64,000 nt of DNA from Glutamicibacter soli (GCF_003309065.1 NZ_POAF01000004.1:290136-354135); one strand, 5' to 3'. Numbered from the stretch's first letter, positions 34,085 to 44,150 are shown. Program-made: numbers and translations. Notes: generated from the letters alone by a model not told the origin.

Positions 34085-35851
34085 ATGGCCAAGAAAAAGA
34101 AGAAGCCGCAACGCAAGCAGGGGCATCCGGCGAAGGTCAACGCCAACGTGATGTCGCTGGCCCATGCAAAGGTCAAGCGGGGTCTCGACGCGCTGACGCC
34201 GGACTATGTGCGGTGGTACGAGCAGACCTACCAGGGCACCGGTGCGGTGGAAATGGATCTGATGGCGGTGCGCGATTCGCTGAGCTTCTACGCGGATCTC
34301 GTTGGTTTGGATTCGGTGACGGATTTCGATCCCCAGGCAATCGTGGCCATTGTCCACGGCTTGGTTGAGCGCGAGGAGCACCGCGAGGACCAGAAGCACC
34401 TCGGCATGATCCTGTCCGAGGCTTGGATTTCCTACAGCCTGTTCCTTGAGGAGTCCGGTCTCTGGAAGCATCACGCCAGAGAGCTGGAGATGCTGCGCGA
34501 AGGCCTGCACAGCACGCAGTTCTCGTTCAACGGGGGGCCTGGAATCGGCGGGATCTTCGAGGAAGAAGCCGAGCTGAGCACGGAAGAACGCGAGGCCGCT
34601 GCGAAAGCGCAGTTCGATGCCATGCCGGTAGTCGCGCTCGGGCACGCGATGGCCGCGTGGGTTGCCCAATCGCCGGAACGCCGGTGGGACTCCAATGATC
34701 CGCAGCCTTTCATCCAGTCCGCCATGCAGGAGCTGGAAGCATCAATTCCCTCCGGAATTACCGGCGAACGCCGTGAGATCATCATGGGTTATGTCTTCAT
34801 GAGCCTGGTTATGGCAGGGGTGCTGAGCCTCGACTTCGGCCAGCCGCAGCTCATGGAGAATGCCGAGGGATTCGCGACGGCCGAAGGTGACGTGGGCCTG
34901 GGTGCCACCTATCTGCTGGTGCGTTCGATGGTCCAGCTGCTGATCGCGACGCCGGAAGAAGGCAACGAGGAAGCCGACGAAGTTTGGGATCTGACGCTGG
35001 GCTGGCTTACCGCAGCCCAGGACGGCGAGCCCCATTTGGTGGCGGAAGATCGGTACCCGGACCGCAGCGAGGAAGTCTGGGCGAAGGCCCACGCACGAAT
35101 GCGGGAAATGATTGATCTGGGAATCGTCGAATCCGGCGACTACTACACGGTGCCGCCCATGGTGCAGACCATTCTGGCAGACCTGGAAGACGAGGATCTG
35201 GGCCCCGAAGACAACGAGGAATCACTCTACGGCGACGCCGCGGACTGGGAGGAAGAAGAGCTGTTCCGCCCCGCACGCACCGAGCCGTATACCGGGAAGG
35301 TCCTGCAGCTGAAGCTCGGACTGCGGGATACCAAGCCGCCGATCTGGCGCCGGGTGCTGGTGCCCATGGACCTGCACCTCGGCGACCTGCATGACATCAT
35401 CCAAGCCGCCTTCGACTGGGACAACACCCACCTGCACATCTTCCGCACCGGACTCTACGACGGAACCAGCTACGGGGCGGACATCCCCGAGCTGGAAGTC
35501 GACGTCGATGAAACTGCGGCCCTGGTTTCGGAGGTGCTCAAGGCCGAGAAGGACAGGCTGGAGTACAGCTACGACTTCGGCGACGACTGGCGGGTGCGCA
35601 TCGACGTGGAGAAGGTCCTCGACGCGGACGGGGAGTTCCTGCCGCGGTGCATCGGAGGCCGGCGCTTCTCGCCGCTGGAGAACTCGGGCGGAACCGAGGG
35701 GTGGGACGCCAAAATGGACATCATTCGGGACGCCGGGCATCCGGAACACGAGGAAGTCCAGGAGTGGCTGGCCGACACGTATTTTGAGATCCCGGATCCT
35801 GCGGAGTTCACCATTGAATCGGTCAACGAACGGCTGATGGCGGAGTTCTAA
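34085..35851 (+). CDS. Protein with C-terminal pRiA4b ORF-3-like domain
   Basis: 588 residues from ATG 34085 (AAAGAGG precedes; GTG 34076 is possible). The start MAKKKKKPQRKQGHPAKVNAN is strongly basic. Residues about 40-390 are an acidic, helical region of unknown role, ending in a DLEDEDLGPEDNEES linker. Residues about 400-580 form the pRiA4b ORF-3 fold: LQLKLGLRDTKPPIWRRVLVP, LGDLHDIIQAAFDWDNTHLH, YSYDFGDDWRVRI and PRCIGGRRFSP. The domain is named after a plasmid gene but is common on chromosomes, so it alone is not evidence of mobility. Function unknown. Confidence 0.8.
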   Translation: MAKKKKKPQRKQGHPAKVNANVMSLAHAKVKRGLDALTPDYVRWYEQTYQGTGAVEMDLMAVRDSLSFYADLVGLDSVTDFDPQAIVAIVHGLVEREEHREDQKHLGMILSEAWISYSLFLEESGLWKHHARELEMLREGLHSTQFSFNGGPGIGGIFEEEAELSTEEREAAAKAQFDAMPVVALGHAMAAWVAQSPERRWDSNDPQPFIQSAMQELEASIPSGITGERREIIMGYVFMSLVMAGVLSLDFGQPQLMENAEGFATAEGDVGLGATYLLVRSMVQLLIATPEEGNEEADEVWDLTLGWLTAAQDGEPHLVAEDRYPDRSEEVWAKAHARMREMIDLGIVESGDYYTVPPMVQTILADLEDEDLGPEDNEESLYGDAADWEEEELFRPARTEPYTGKVLQLKLGLRDTKPPIWRRVLVPMDLHLGDLHDIIQAAFDWDNTHLHIFRTGLYDGTSYGADIPELEVDVDETAALVSEVLKAEKDRLEYSYDFGDDWRVRIDVEKVLDADGEFLPRCIGGRRFSPLENSGGTEGWDAKMDIIRDAGHPEHEEVQEWLADTYFEIPDPAEFTIESVNERLMAEF

Positions 35852-35926
35852 GACTCCAAGACGTCGTTGGCCCCGCAGCGCCCAACTTCCCTTGGGCCGC
35901 GTTGCGACCCGGTATTCAGGCCGGCA

Positions 35927-35972
35927 AAAGATCCCCTTGGACCTGCTGTCATGCAGGTCCAAGGGGATCTTT
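35927..35972. terminator. Bidirectional terminator
   Basis: A perfect 19-bp stem (35927-35945 with 35954-35972; core GATCCCCTTGGACCTG) with an 8-base loop has A/T ends on both sides. It lies between two converging genes. Confidence 0.93.
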
Positions 35973-35983
35973 GGCGTTTGCGG

Positions 35984-36634
35984 CTACGGCTTGCGCTGGA
36001 TGAACACCACGGTGTCTTCAAGCGTGGCCGGGTTCCCGTTGGGATCGGTGATCTCGCGTTCGATGACTTCCGCCTGCAGGACGCTCCACTGATCGGAATC
36101 CAGCTGCAACGCTTCGAGCTCGGTATCCGGCTGCGGGAAAGCTGGAACGTCGCCGTCGAAGGCCGGGGCGAAGGAAGGGCGTGCGGCGTGGGACAGCGCC
36201 AGCAGATGCCCGCCGGGTGCCACCAGTTGTGCGGCTCTGCGCAGGATCTCGGCGCGCGCGAACTCGAACGGCGCTTGGAAGAAGCTCAGCGTCACCAGGT
36301 CGAAGGTCTGGGAGGTGTTCCACTCGGACAGGTCCGCTGCGATGAAGGTGGCCTGCGGTTCGGTGAAGCCGTGCTTCGCCGCGTCCTGCCGGGCGCGCTC
36401 CACGGCGGTCGGGGAGATGTCGACGCCGGTGGCCTGCCATCCCCGCGATGCCATCCACATCACGTCGCTGCCCTCGCCGCTGCCCAGGTCCAGGGAGGTG
36501 CCCGGGGCCAACGGCGCGACCAGACGCTCAATGACCTGGTTGACCTTCCCTGACCAGACGCGCTCTGAACCGCCATAGTGCTTCTCCCAGAACTCGACTC
36601 CGCGAAGCTCCTCGGTATCGTGATGGTGGTCCAT
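35984..36634 (-). CDS. SAM-dependent class I methyltransferase
   Basis: A 216-residue methyltransferase from ATG 36634 (MDHHHDTEELRGVEFWEKHYGG). Motif I is LDLGSGEGSDVMWMA, then GVDISPTAVERARQ, ATFIAADLSEW and LVTLSFFQAP. This matches small cytosolic methyltransferases with a histidine-rich start, similar to those annotated for small-molecule or thiol/tellurite substrates. An upstream ATG at 36691 adds 19 unlike residues and is not used. Substrate unknown; neighbours give no clue. Confidence 0.85.
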   Translation of the reverse strand: MDHHHDTEELRGVEFWEKHYGGSERVWSGKVNQVIERLVAPLAPGTSLDLGSGEGSDVMWMASRGWQATGVDISPTAVERARQDAAKHGFTEPQATFIAADLSEWNTSQTFDLVTLSFFQAPFEFARAEILRRAAQLVAPGGHLLALSHAARPSFAPAFDGDVPAFPQPDTELEALQLDSDQWSVLQAEVIEREITDPNGNPATLEDTVVFIQRKP

Positions 36635-36742
36635 GCCTGCATTCCCCTTAGTCCGTAGCCGATGGGTCGTCATCAACGATCCTAGGCACATGCGGCGGTT
36701 GGAGCGAGGCGGTTTGCGCTACCGGCAAAAACTCGTACGTTC

Positions 36743-38569
36743 CTACCGTGCGCTGACCTTTCCGAAGAGCCGGGCGATGGAGGCCAGGATCATCGGCCTG
36801 CAGGCCGCCCATGCGGCGGCGGTGGCCAGAATGGCTAGGGCGAACAGCCACAGGCCGGTCCAGTTGTCGGCGAACGTGGCCGGATCCGTGGAGCCCTGGG
36901 CCGCGAACATGTGGTTCAAGTTGCGCAACGCACCGGTGGACAGCACCAGCGCTACGTGCACCACGATGAACAGCGCAAAGTAGAGCATGGTGGGGAAGTG
37001 CAACGCGCGGGCCACTTCGATCGGGTAGCGCTTGGTGAGCGCCGCTGCGTTCTTGGGCCAGAAGGCACTGAGCCGGAACCCGGTCACCGCCGCCAAGGGA
37101 GCGGCAATGAACACCGTCGCGAAGTAGGCCAGCTGCTGCAGCGAGTTGTAGTTCACCCAGCCGTTCTCCGTGGGCCAATCCAGCGTCATGTACTGCAGCG
37201 CGGCGGACATGGCGTTGGGGAAAACTTCCCAGGAGGTCGGGATGATTCTCATCCAGTGCCCGGACGCGAAGAGCAGGACCACGAACACCAGGCCGTTGAC
37301 CAGCCAGAGCAGATCCAGGCTTTGGTGCAGCCACAGGTTGATGCTTACCTTGGGGCTGCGTTTCGAAGACCAGTAGGCCGGAGGTTTGCGCTGGTGCCGC
37401 ACCTGCAACCCGGACCGGATGATCAGAACCATCAGGAACAGGTTGAAGAAGTGGTTCCAGGCAAGCCATCCCGGGATTCCCACGGGTGCCGACTCGGGCA
37501 GGTGGTATTCGCCCGGGTAGCGGGCGATGAAGCTGGAGATCGCGTCGAACCCGACGAACCAGCGGGCCAGCAGGACGACCGCGGTGGCCATGCCCAGTGC
37601 GCAGAAGGCGCCCAGCACCCCGGCCAGCACCCACTGCCTGGTGGTCAGCGGGCCGTGGCGCTTCGGCTCGGACTTCCTGGGTGCCGCCGTGGCAGCCGCG
37701 GCAGGCCTTGCTGGGGCAGTTGCCGGGGCGAGCGGCTTGCGCGGCTGTGGTGCCGCAGTCGGCTTGGCCGATGCGGCCGCCGCTGGGGCAGGCGCTGGCG
37801 CGGGCTCGGCAACCGAGGCCGCCGCCGCAACGGGCTGGGTCAACTTAGCCTGGGGTTCAGGTGCTTCGGGCTTCGCCACACGTGCCGCGGCAGGTTTGGT
37901 CGGCGTTGCCGGTGCGACGGGTTCCTGCGCAGCGGGGGCTGCGGGCTGTGCGGGTACAGTGCTCTTGGGGGCAGGAGTCGCCGGAGCCGAGTGGGCCGGA
38001 GCGGCCGAGACCGGAGGCCATAGCTGGCCGCCGGGTGTCCGGGGCAGCCCGCGGCGTAGCTTCTCCGCCGGAGCGGATTCAGCGGCCGGATCGGCCGATG
38101 CCTGGACCTCAGGGGCAGATGGTTCGGAAGCTACCGTGCCAGCTGACGCGGCGACGGCCGGTTCTGCGGCGGGCGCGACTTCCGCCGGCAGGGAGGCAGC
38201 TTCGGTTGCATCGGCCAAACCGGCCGACGCCACGGACCTTTCCGCCGGAGGCCAAGACTCCCCGCCCGGCACACGCGGCAGACCGCGACGCAGGGTGCCT
38301 GCTACTGCAGCCGCCGGGGAAGCGGACTGCACCGGTGGCGCAGGAGCCTCAACCACCGGATTCCCGGCCGCAGGACTGTCCACAGTGGAACTTTCGGCGG
38401 CGGGACCTTCGACAGCGGGAGCCGTGGCGGATGGCTGCGCGGCATCGAGCTGGCCGGGATCGGCAGGGAGCGCTTCGGAGGCCGCGGCCAGGAACTTGGC
38501 AGGAGGCCACGGTTCGCCGCCGGGAATGCGCGGCAGCCCCTGGCGCGGCAGACGAGTCGGGGTGCTCAT
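36743..38569 (-). CDS. ETF-linked membrane cytochrome b with GLPR-repeat N-terminus, long form
   Basis: A 608-residue paralogue of the protein at 24509-25879. Its N-terminal region of about 305 residues is Pro/Ala-rich and holds three copies of a longer repeat: RQGLPRIPGGEPWPP (9-23), RRGLPRVPGGESWPP (94-108) and RRGLPRTPGGQLWPP (172-186). The membrane part from about residue 312 aligns closely with the paralogue and keeps the same histidines ([37 protein letters not shown]). It starts 2 bases after etfA. The inferred role is electron transfer from ETF to quinone through haem b. The large repeat-bearing tail is likely cytosolic. Confidence 0.8.
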   Translation of the reverse strand: MSTPTRLPRQGLPRIPGGEPWPPAKFLAAASEALPADPGQLDAAQPSATAPAVEGPAAESSTVDSPAAGNPVVEAPAPPVQSASPAAAVAGTLRRGLPRVPGGESWPPAERSVASAGLADATEAASLPAEVAPAAEPAVAASAGTVASEPSAPEVQASADPAAESAPAEKLRRGLPRTPGGQLWPPVSAAPAHSAPATPAPKSTVPAQPAAPAAQEPVAPATPTKPAAARVAKPEAPEPQAKLTQPVAAAASVAEPAPAPAPAAAASAKPTAAPQPRKPLAPATAPARPAAAATAAPRKSEPKRHGPLTTRQWVLAGVLGAFCALGMATAVVLLARWFVGFDAISSFIARYPGEYHLPESAPVGIPGWLAWNHFFNLFLMVLIIRSGLQVRHQRKPPAYWSSKRSPKVSINLWLHQSLDLLWLVNGLVFVVLLFASGHWMRIIPTSWEVFPNAMSAALQYMTLDWPTENGWVNYNSLQQLAYFATVFIAAPLAAVTGFRLSAFWPKNAAALTKRYPIEVARALHFPTMLYFALFIVVHVALVLSTGALRNLNHMFAAQGSTDPATFADNWTGLWLFALAILATAAAWAACRPMILASIARLFGKVSAR

Positions 38570-38571
38570 GG

Positions 38572-39552
38572 CTACCGGCCCTTCGCGGCTTCCAGCGCCG
38601 CGATCAGCTGCGGAACCACCTTGAACACGTCGCCGACCACGCCGAAGTCGGCGATGTCGAAGATCGGTGCGTCGGCGTCCTTGTTGATGGCCACGATGGT
38701 CTTGGCGGTCTGCATCCCCGCCTTGTGCTGGATGGCCCCGGAAATTCCCAGCGCCACATACAGCTGCGGGGAGACCGAGACGCCGGTCTGGCCAACCTGC
38801 GCTGCATGGGGAACGAAGCCCGCATCCACTGCGGCGCGGGATGCGCCCACGGCGGCCCCCAATGCATCGGCCAGCTGCTCCACCAGCGCGAACTGCTCCG
38901 CGCTGCCCAGACCGCGGCCGCCGGAGACCACCCGGTCCGCAGAACGCAGTTCCGGGCGAGAGGAAGTCGACTCGATGGTCTCCAGGTTGGTGACCTCGAT
39001 GTCCGGCTTGCCGCTGGCGGCGACCTCCAATGCGGTGGACTGCTCCGGCTGCGCGTCGGCGCGGGCCTCGATGCTGCCCACCCGCACGGTGATCACCGGA
39101 GCGCCGAAGGTTGGGGCGCTGGTGGTGGAGAAGCTTCCGCCGTAGATCGCATGCGATGCGACAACACCCTGGTCATCCCGGGAAACTCCGACGGCGTCGA
39201 CGCTCAGCGAGGCCCGCGCGCGCACGGCGAAACGGGCCGCGACCTCGCGGCTGGAGTCGGTGTGGCCGGCCAGGACCGCCTGCGGCTGGACCAGAGCGGC
39301 GGCTGCCTGCAGGGCATCCACCAGCGGGACGGTCGGCCGGCCCTCCAACGGCACCGTCAGCACCTGGACGGCCCCGGAGGAGCTGGCCTGCGCCGCCAGC
39401 GCGGGCAGGGCCTGCGCCGGCCCGGACACCAGTGCCACGGGGGTTCCCACGGCCGCCGCGGCGCCCAGCAGCTCGGCATGGTTCTTGGCCAAGGCGGGAC
39501 CCGGCGCGGTTTCCAGGAGAACGAGAATTGAATCGGTGGCAAAAGTTGTCAT
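38572..39552 (-). CDS. etfA: Electron transfer flavoprotein alpha subunit, second copy
   Basis: A 326-residue EtfA starting [19 protein letters not shown] at ATG 39552 behind CGGAGAA. It has [49 protein letters not shown] and [20 protein letters not shown], as in the copy at 23.5 kb. The upstream frame to 39855 overlaps etfB and is not used. Located between etfB and the cytochrome gene in a three-gene minus operon. No KstR2-like site precedes the operon, so this set may serve general acyl-CoA oxidation. Confidence 0.93.
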   Translation of the reverse strand: MTTFATDSILVLLETAPGPALAKNHAELLGAAAAVGTPVALVSGPAQALPALAAQASSSGAVQVLTVPLEGRPTVPLVDALQAAAALVQPQAVLAGHTDSSREVAARFAVRARASLSVDAVGVSRDDQGVVASHAIYGGSFSTTSAPTFGAPVITVRVGSIEARADAQPEQSTALEVAASGKPDIEVTNLETIESTSSRPELRSADRVVSGGRGLGSAEQFALVEQLADALGAAVGASRAAVDAGFVPHAAQVGQTGVSVSPQLYVALGISGAIQHKAGMQTAKTIVAINKDADAPIFDIADFGVVGDVFKVVPQLIAALEAAKGR

Positions 39553-39565
39553 GAGTGTTCTCCGT

Positions 39566-40342
39566 TCACGCCAGGTTGTTCTTGACCAGGAAATCGGCCA
39601 GGGCGTTGCCCGCCTCGCCGTCATCGGTGATGACGGTGCCGGCCTCGCGTGGCGGCTTCTTGGCCACCGAGAGCATGATGGTCCTCGCTGTGTCCGCCGG
39701 CAGCGGGTCGATGCCCAGGTCCGCCAGGCCGAGGGCCTCGATCGGCTTCTTCTTGGCGGCCATGATGCCCTTGAAGTTCGGGAACCGCGCATCGGGCAGG
39801 GACTCGGTGATGGAGGCGATGGCCGGCAGGGGCACCTTGATCTGGGCGCGGACACCGTCGAATTCGCGGGATCCTTCCACAGCCTCCGGGCTGATCCGGA
39901 CTTCGGAGAGTCCCGTGGCGGCCGGCAGGTCCAGCAGCTCGGCCAGCATGGCGGGAAGCACCCCGGCGGCGCCGTCGGTGGACATGTTGCCGGTCAGGAC
40001 CAGATCGTAGTTCCCGCGGCGCAGCGCGGCGGCCAAGGTGTCTGCGGTGAGCAGGAGGTCGGCGCCGAGCAGCTGCTCGTCACTGATGTGCACTGCGGAC
40101 GCTGCCCCCATGGCCAGGGCCTTGCGCAGGGTTGCCTGAGCGGAATCCGGGCCCATGGTCAGCACGGTGATCTCCGTTCCCGGGGTGCCGTCGGCGTACT
40201 TGAGCGCGACTTCCAGGGTGCGCTCGCCGATTTCATCGAGGACTGCCTCGGATGCCGCTCTGTCCGCCAAACCGGTTTCCAGATTCAGCAGCCGGTCCGC
40301 CCCCGTGTCGGGGACTTCCTTGATCAGAACAGCGATCTTCAT
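39566..40342 (-). CDS. etfB: Electron transfer flavoprotein beta subunit, second copy
   Basis: A 258-residue EtfB starting [24 protein letters not shown] at ATG 40342 behind [42 protein letters not shown] and [24 protein letters not shown] match the first copy. It heads the operon etfB-etfA-cytochrome, the same order as at 22.7-25.9 kb, so the whole three-gene module is duplicated. A 16-base inverted repeat lies about 100 bases upstream. Confidence 0.93.
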   Translation of the reverse strand: MKIAVLIKEVPDTGADRLLNLETGLADRAASEAVLDEIGERTLEVALKYADGTPGTEITVLTMGPDSAQATLRKALAMGAASAVHISDEQLLGADLLLTADTLAAALRRGNYDLVLTGNMSTDGAAGVLPAMLAELLDLPAATGLSEVRISPEAVEGSREFDGVRAQIKVPLPAIASITESLPDARFPNFKGIMAAKKKPIEALGLADLGIDPLPADTARTIMLSVAKKPPREAGTVITDDGEAGNALADFLVKNNLA

Positions 40343-40438
40343 CAATCTCTCCTCAGCTAATCGCCACGCGCTGCACGCAGCCCGGTGGTTGTCGGGCCGC
40401 TGTCGGGCGGTCGAGGATGCCGACCGCCAAATGAAGCA

Positions 40439-40454
40439 TGTGTTGTAAAACACA
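40439..40454. promoter_or_regulatory. Inverted repeat upstream of the second etf operon
   Basis: TGTGTT-GTAA-AACACA is a perfect inverted repeat with 6-bp arms, about 100 bases before etfB. It could be a repressor site near the promoter; no known family motif is matched. Confidence 0.35.
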
Positions 40455-40585
40455 ATACTGATTAATGCCGCCTGGTGTCGGATTGCGGGTCGTGGTTCAC
40501 CGTCATGTCATGGAAAAGGCGAGGTGAAGCGCGAATCGCCGGCAGGGGGAGGAGGGGCGCGCGGGGCTCGGAGCCGCTAGCTTCT

Positions 40586-41314
40586 TCAGGTCGCCGCGGA
40601 ACGCTGTTCCAGCAGGGTGCGGATGCCGTCGAAGTGGTGTGCCATCAGCGCTTGGGCGGTCTGGACGTCCTTGGCGATGACCGCATCCAGGATGCGCCGG
40701 TGGCCGCGGGCGGTCTCGACCAGTATTTCCTGGTCGTGCGGGAAGTTGCTGATTGAATCGTGGATCGAGTGGTAGACGTCCCAGAAGACGCCCATCAGGT
40801 TGGAGAGCAGCCGGTTGTCCAGCGGTTCGAAGAGGATCTGGTGGAACTGGCGGTCCGCTTCGGTGAATACCTCGCCGGCGGCGGCGTGCTGCTCCATCTG
40901 CTGCACGCAGTCGCCCAAGCGCTGCAGGTGGTTTTCGGTGGCGGAGGCGATGGCGATGCCGATCAGTCCGGTTTCCAGGGCTTGGCGCACGTCGACCAGT
41001 TCGCTGGCGCTCTGGCCGTTCTGGCGCAGCGACATCTGGCCGCGGAAGGACAGCGTGTCGTAGAGGGCGCTGAGATTTTCCTCGGCGACGAACATGCCGA
41101 AGCCGTGGCGGGTGTCGATGATGCCCTGAGCCTGGAGTACCTTGATCGCCTCGCGCAGGGAGTTGCGTCCGACGCCCAGCTCGGCCATGAGTTCCTGCTC
41201 GGTGGGCATGGGATCGCCCGGAGCCAGGTTGCGATCGAGAATGATCCCCGTGATGTCGTTCGTCAGAGCGCGAAGGCGAGATCTGGCGTCGGATCGCCGA
41301 GCGGCTGTACTCAT
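40586..41314 (-). CDS. nanR: GntR/FadR-type regulator of the sialic-acid locus
   Basis: A 242-residue FCD-type GntR protein. The winged helix is PGDPMPTEQELMAELGVGRNSLREAIKVL with the wing RHGFGMFVAEE; the C-terminal FCD helices hold DRQFHQILF and GHRRILDAV, typical metal/ligand positions. It is divergent from the importer operon and likely represses it in the absence of sialic acid, as GntR-type NanR proteins do in other bacteria. The gene symbol is inferred from context. Confidence 0.85.
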   Translation of the reverse strand: MSTAARRSDARSRLRALTNDITGIILDRNLAPGDPMPTEQELMAELGVGRNSLREAIKVLQAQGIIDTRHGFGMFVAEENLSALYDTLSFRGQMSLRQNGQSASELVDVRQALETGLIGIAIASATENHLQRLGDCVQQMEQHAAAGEVFTEADRQFHQILFEPLDNRLLSNLMGVFWDVYHSIHDSISNFPHDQEILVETARGHRRILDAVIAKDVQTAQALMAHHFDGIRTLLEQRSAAT

Positions 41315-41360
41315 ATTTCGGGTTTCCTTTCCGGGGGCTTCGGTGCGGAATGTGATGCTG

Positions 41361-41421
41361 TTGACGAAATTGCGTGATTCCTATTACAGTCTAATCCATA
41401 GATCGGACATCCCACGTCCGA
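41361..41421 (+). promoter_or_regulatory. Candidate promoter and operator of the sialic-acid operon
   Basis: TTGACG (41361-41366) and TACAGT (41385-41390) are spaced 18 bases like a sigma-70-type promoter. TCGGAC-N7-GTCCGA (41403-41408, 41416-41421) is a perfect inverted repeat just downstream of the expected start point, a suitable place for a GntR repressor. Confidence 0.5.
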
Positions 41422-41455
41422 CGAACAGACATTTTTCTCTCGGAGGTGGAAAACA

Positions 41456-43075
41456 ATGCCGATCAAGGACGTGGCAAACAAATCCATGGAACGTCGAAAT
41501 TTCCTCAAGATCAGCGGCATGATCGGTGCCGCGGCGGTCTTCTCGTCAACCCTCGCCGCCTGCTCCTCGGGCGACACCGGCACCAGCACCGGCGCTGATG
41601 CCAGCGGCGCGGCAGGATCCCTGGCGCTCACCGCCGGCATCTCCTACGCGCTGTCGACCGGCTTCGACCCGATGACCTCGTCGGGCGCGACCCCGTTCGC
41701 CGCCAACATGCACATCTTCGAAGGCCTGGTCGACCTCCACCCGGCAACCCGCGAGCCGTACCTGGCCCTCGCCGCGGCCGATCCGAAGCAGGTCAACGAC
41801 ACCACCTGGGAAGTCGAACTGCGCAAGGACGCGAAGTTCCACAACGGCGAGCCGGTGACCGTGGACGACGTGGTCTACTCCTTCGAGCGCGTGCTGGATG
41901 AGAAGAACGCTTCGCTGTTCGCCCAGTTCATCCCGTTCATCAAGTCGGTCAAGGCCAAGGGAGATTCCGCCGTGACCTTCACGCTGAACTACGCCTTCCC
42001 GCTGTTCCCGACCCGCATCTCCGTGGTCAAGGTCGTCCCGAAGGCCGTTGCCTCCAAAGATCAGGCAGGCTTCGACGCCAAGCCAATCGGCTCCGGCCCG
42101 TACAAGTTCGTCTCGGCGACCAAGGACGACAAGATCGAGTTCGCCAAGTTCGCTGACTACAACGGCAAGTACGCCGCCAAGGCCGACACCATGACCTGGT
42201 TCCTGCTCTCGGACGCCGCGGCCCGCGTGACCGCCATGGAGTCCGGCCGCGTCGCAGCCATCGAGGACGTGCCGTACCTGGACGTAGACCGCCTGAAGTC
42301 CAAGGTCAACGTCGAGTCCGTGCAGTCCTTCGGGCTGCTGTTCCTGATGTTCAACTGCGAGCAGAAGCCGTTCACCGACGTCCGCGTCCGCCAGGCCCTG
42401 CACTACGCGCTGGACACCGAATCGATCATCAAGACCGCGCTGCTGGGCAACGCCAAAGCCGCGACCTCCTACGTGCAGGACACCCATCCGCAGTACGTGA
42501 AAGCCGACACCGTCTACACCTACGACCAGGCCAAGGCCGAGTCGCTGCTCAAGGAAGCCGGCGTCACCTCGCTGAACTTCGAGCTGCTGACCACCGACAC
42601 CTCCTGGGTCAAGGACATCGCCCCGCTGATGCTCGAATCCTGGAACAAGCTGCCGGGCGTCACCGTGACCATGCAGAACCTGCAGTCCGGCGCGCTGTAC
42701 GCGGATAACGTGGACGCCGGCAAGTTCACCGTGGTGGCCGCCCCGGGCGACCCGTCGGTCTTCGGCAACGACCTGGACCTGCTGCTGTCCTGGTTCTACC
42801 GCGGCGACGTCTGGCCGAAGAACCGCTTCCGCTGGACCGGCACCGCCGAGTACAAGGAACTGCAGAAGAACCTGGACGCCGCGGTGAAGGCCAAGGACGA
42901 GGCCGGCGCCAAGGCCGCCTGGGCCAAGGCCATCAACCTGGTCGCCGCGCAGGTGCCGCTGTACCCGATCCTGCACCGCCAGTTGCCAACGGCCTGGGAC
43001 TCGGCCAAGCTCGATGCCTTCCAGCCGCTGCCGACCACCGGAATCTCCTTCGTCGGAGTTGCACCGAAGGGCTAG
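41456..43075 (+). CDS. ABC importer substrate-binding lipoprotein (SBP family 5), sialic acid
   Basis: A 539-residue extracellular binding protein. The N-terminus has a twin-arginine-like RRNFLK, a hydrophobic stretch and lipobox STLAAC, so it is a lipoprotein probably exported by Tat. The family-5 features follow: [43 protein letters not shown] and [13 protein letters not shown]5 proteins usually bind peptides, but the operon with nanA/K/E and a sialidase points to sialic acid, as in the SatABCD-type importers. GGAGG precedes ATG 41456. Confidence 0.88.
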   Translation: MPIKDVANKSMERRNFLKISGMIGAAAVFSSTLAACSSGDTGTSTGADASGAAGSLALTAGISYALSTGFDPMTSSGATPFAANMHIFEGLVDLHPATREPYLALAAADPKQVNDTTWEVELRKDAKFHNGEPVTVDDVVYSFERVLDEKNASLFAQFIPFIKSVKAKGDSAVTFTLNYAFPLFPTRISVVKVVPKAVASKDQAGFDAKPIGSGPYKFVSATKDDKIEFAKFADYNGKYAAKADTMTWFLLSDAAARVTAMESGRVAAIEDVPYLDVDRLKSKVNVESVQSFGLLFLMFNCEQKPFTDVRVRQALHYALDTESIIKTALLGNAKAATSYVQDTHPQYVKADTVYTYDQAKAESLLKEAGVTSLNFELLTTDTSWVKDIAPLMLESWNKLPGVTVTMQNLQSGALYADNVDAGKFTVVAAPGDPSVFGNDLDLLLSWFYRGDVWPKNRFRWTGTAEYKELQKNLDAAVKAKDEAGAKAAWAKAINLVAAQVPLYPILHRQLPTAWDSAKLDAFQPLPTTGISFVGVAPKG

Positions 43076-43101
43076 CGCCTTCCTGCTTCGATGAAGGCCT
43101 C

Positions 43102-43147
43102 GTGCAGGGCGCCGCGTCCGGCCGCACCCGGGTGCGGCGCCCTGCAC
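43102..43147 (+). other. Intra-operon stem-loop after the binding-protein gene
   Basis: A perfect 14-bp stem (GTGCAGGGCGCCGC at 43102-43115 with 43134-43147) has no T-run after it. Such hairpins after binding-protein genes usually protect the upstream mRNA and reduce readthrough, giving excess binding protein over permease. Confidence 0.7.
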
Positions 43148-43190
43148 ACCCGCCGAAATATTCTTCCCCAAAACCCAACGGAGTCATTGC

Positions 43191-44147
43191 GTGGGAAATT
43201 TCCTGAACTTGCTGCTGCGTCGCCTGGCGGCGCTGCCGGTGATGATCTTGGGCATCTCGCTGCTGGTGTTCATCATCCTCAAACTCGCCCCCGGCGATGA
43301 GGCGACCAGCGCGCTGGGCGAAGGCGCCAGCGCCGAGGCCAAAGAGGCCTACCGCGAGGAGCGCGGCCTGAACGACCCGCTATTCATCCAGTACTTCTCC
43401 TTCCTGGGCCGCCTGATCCGCTTGGACTTCGGCGTGACCACTCCGCCGGCCCAGCCGGTCTCCGAGATGATCGCCAAGGCGTTCCCGCTGACCCTGCAGC
43501 TGACCTTCTTGGGCGTCATCATCGCCGTGGTCATCTCCCTCATCTTCGGCGTCATCGGCGCGCTGTACCGCGACAAGTGGCCGGACCAGCTGGTGCGCAT
43601 CTTCTCCATCGCGGCCATTGCCACCCCGTCCTTCTGGCTTGGCATCCTGCTGATCCAGTGGCTGGCCCTGGGTGAGAACCCGCTGTTCCCCTCCGGCGGC
43701 GCGGCCCCGGCCGGATCCGGTGCGGGAACCTGGCTGCAGCACATGGCGCTGCCGGCCCTCGCGCTGGCCATCCCGGTCTCCGCCTCGCTGATCCGCGTGG
43801 TGCGCACCTCGATGGTGGAGGAGCTGGACCGCGACTATGTCCGCACCGCCATCGGCAACGGAGTGCCGCCCAACGAGGTCATCAGCCGCAACGTGCTGCG
43901 CAATGCGCTGGTCACCCCGGTGACCGTGCTGGGCCTGCGCATCGGCTACCTGCTCGGCGGCGCGGTGGTCATCGAAATGATCTTCTCGCTGCCCGGCATG
44001 GGCCAGCTGATCATGAACGGTATCACCAACCAGGACACCAACCTGGTCCAGGGCGTGGTGCTCGCCATCGCGATCACCTTCGTGCTGGTGAACATCGTCG
44101 TCGACCTGCTCTACCTGCTGATCAACCCGCGTATTAGGACGGTGTAG
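43191..44147 (+). CDS. ABC importer permease, DppB/OppB type
   Basis: A 318-residue permease with six membrane segments. It starts GTG 43191 (MGNFLNLLLRRLAALPVMILGISLLVFIIL). The long external loop after helix 1 and the EAA motif EELDRDYVRTAIGNGVPPNEVI, where the ATPase docks, are typical. It forms the channel with the permease half of the next gene product. The stop is 3 bases before the next ATG. Confidence 0.9.
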   Translation: MGNFLNLLLRRLAALPVMILGISLLVFIILKLAPGDEATSALGEGASAEAKEAYREERGLNDPLFIQYFSFLGRLIRLDFGVTTPPAQPVSEMIAKAFPLTLQLTFLGVIIAVVISLIFGVIGALYRDKWPDQLVRIFSIAAIATPSFWLGILLIQWLALGENPLFPSGGAAPAGSGAGTWLQHMALPALALAIPVSASLIRVVRTSMVEELDRDYVRTAIGNGVPPNEVISRNVLRNALVTPVTVLGLRIGYLLGGAVVIEMIFSLPGMGQLIMNGITNQDTNLVQGVVLAIAITFVLVNIVVDLLYLLINPRIRTV

Positions 44148-44150
44148 CAA

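Noticed and set aside
34085..35851. Idea that the pRiA4b-domain protein marks an integrated plasmid or transposon
   Set aside because: The domain is widespread on chromosomes, and no transposase, integrase, inverted ends or target duplication is seen nearby.
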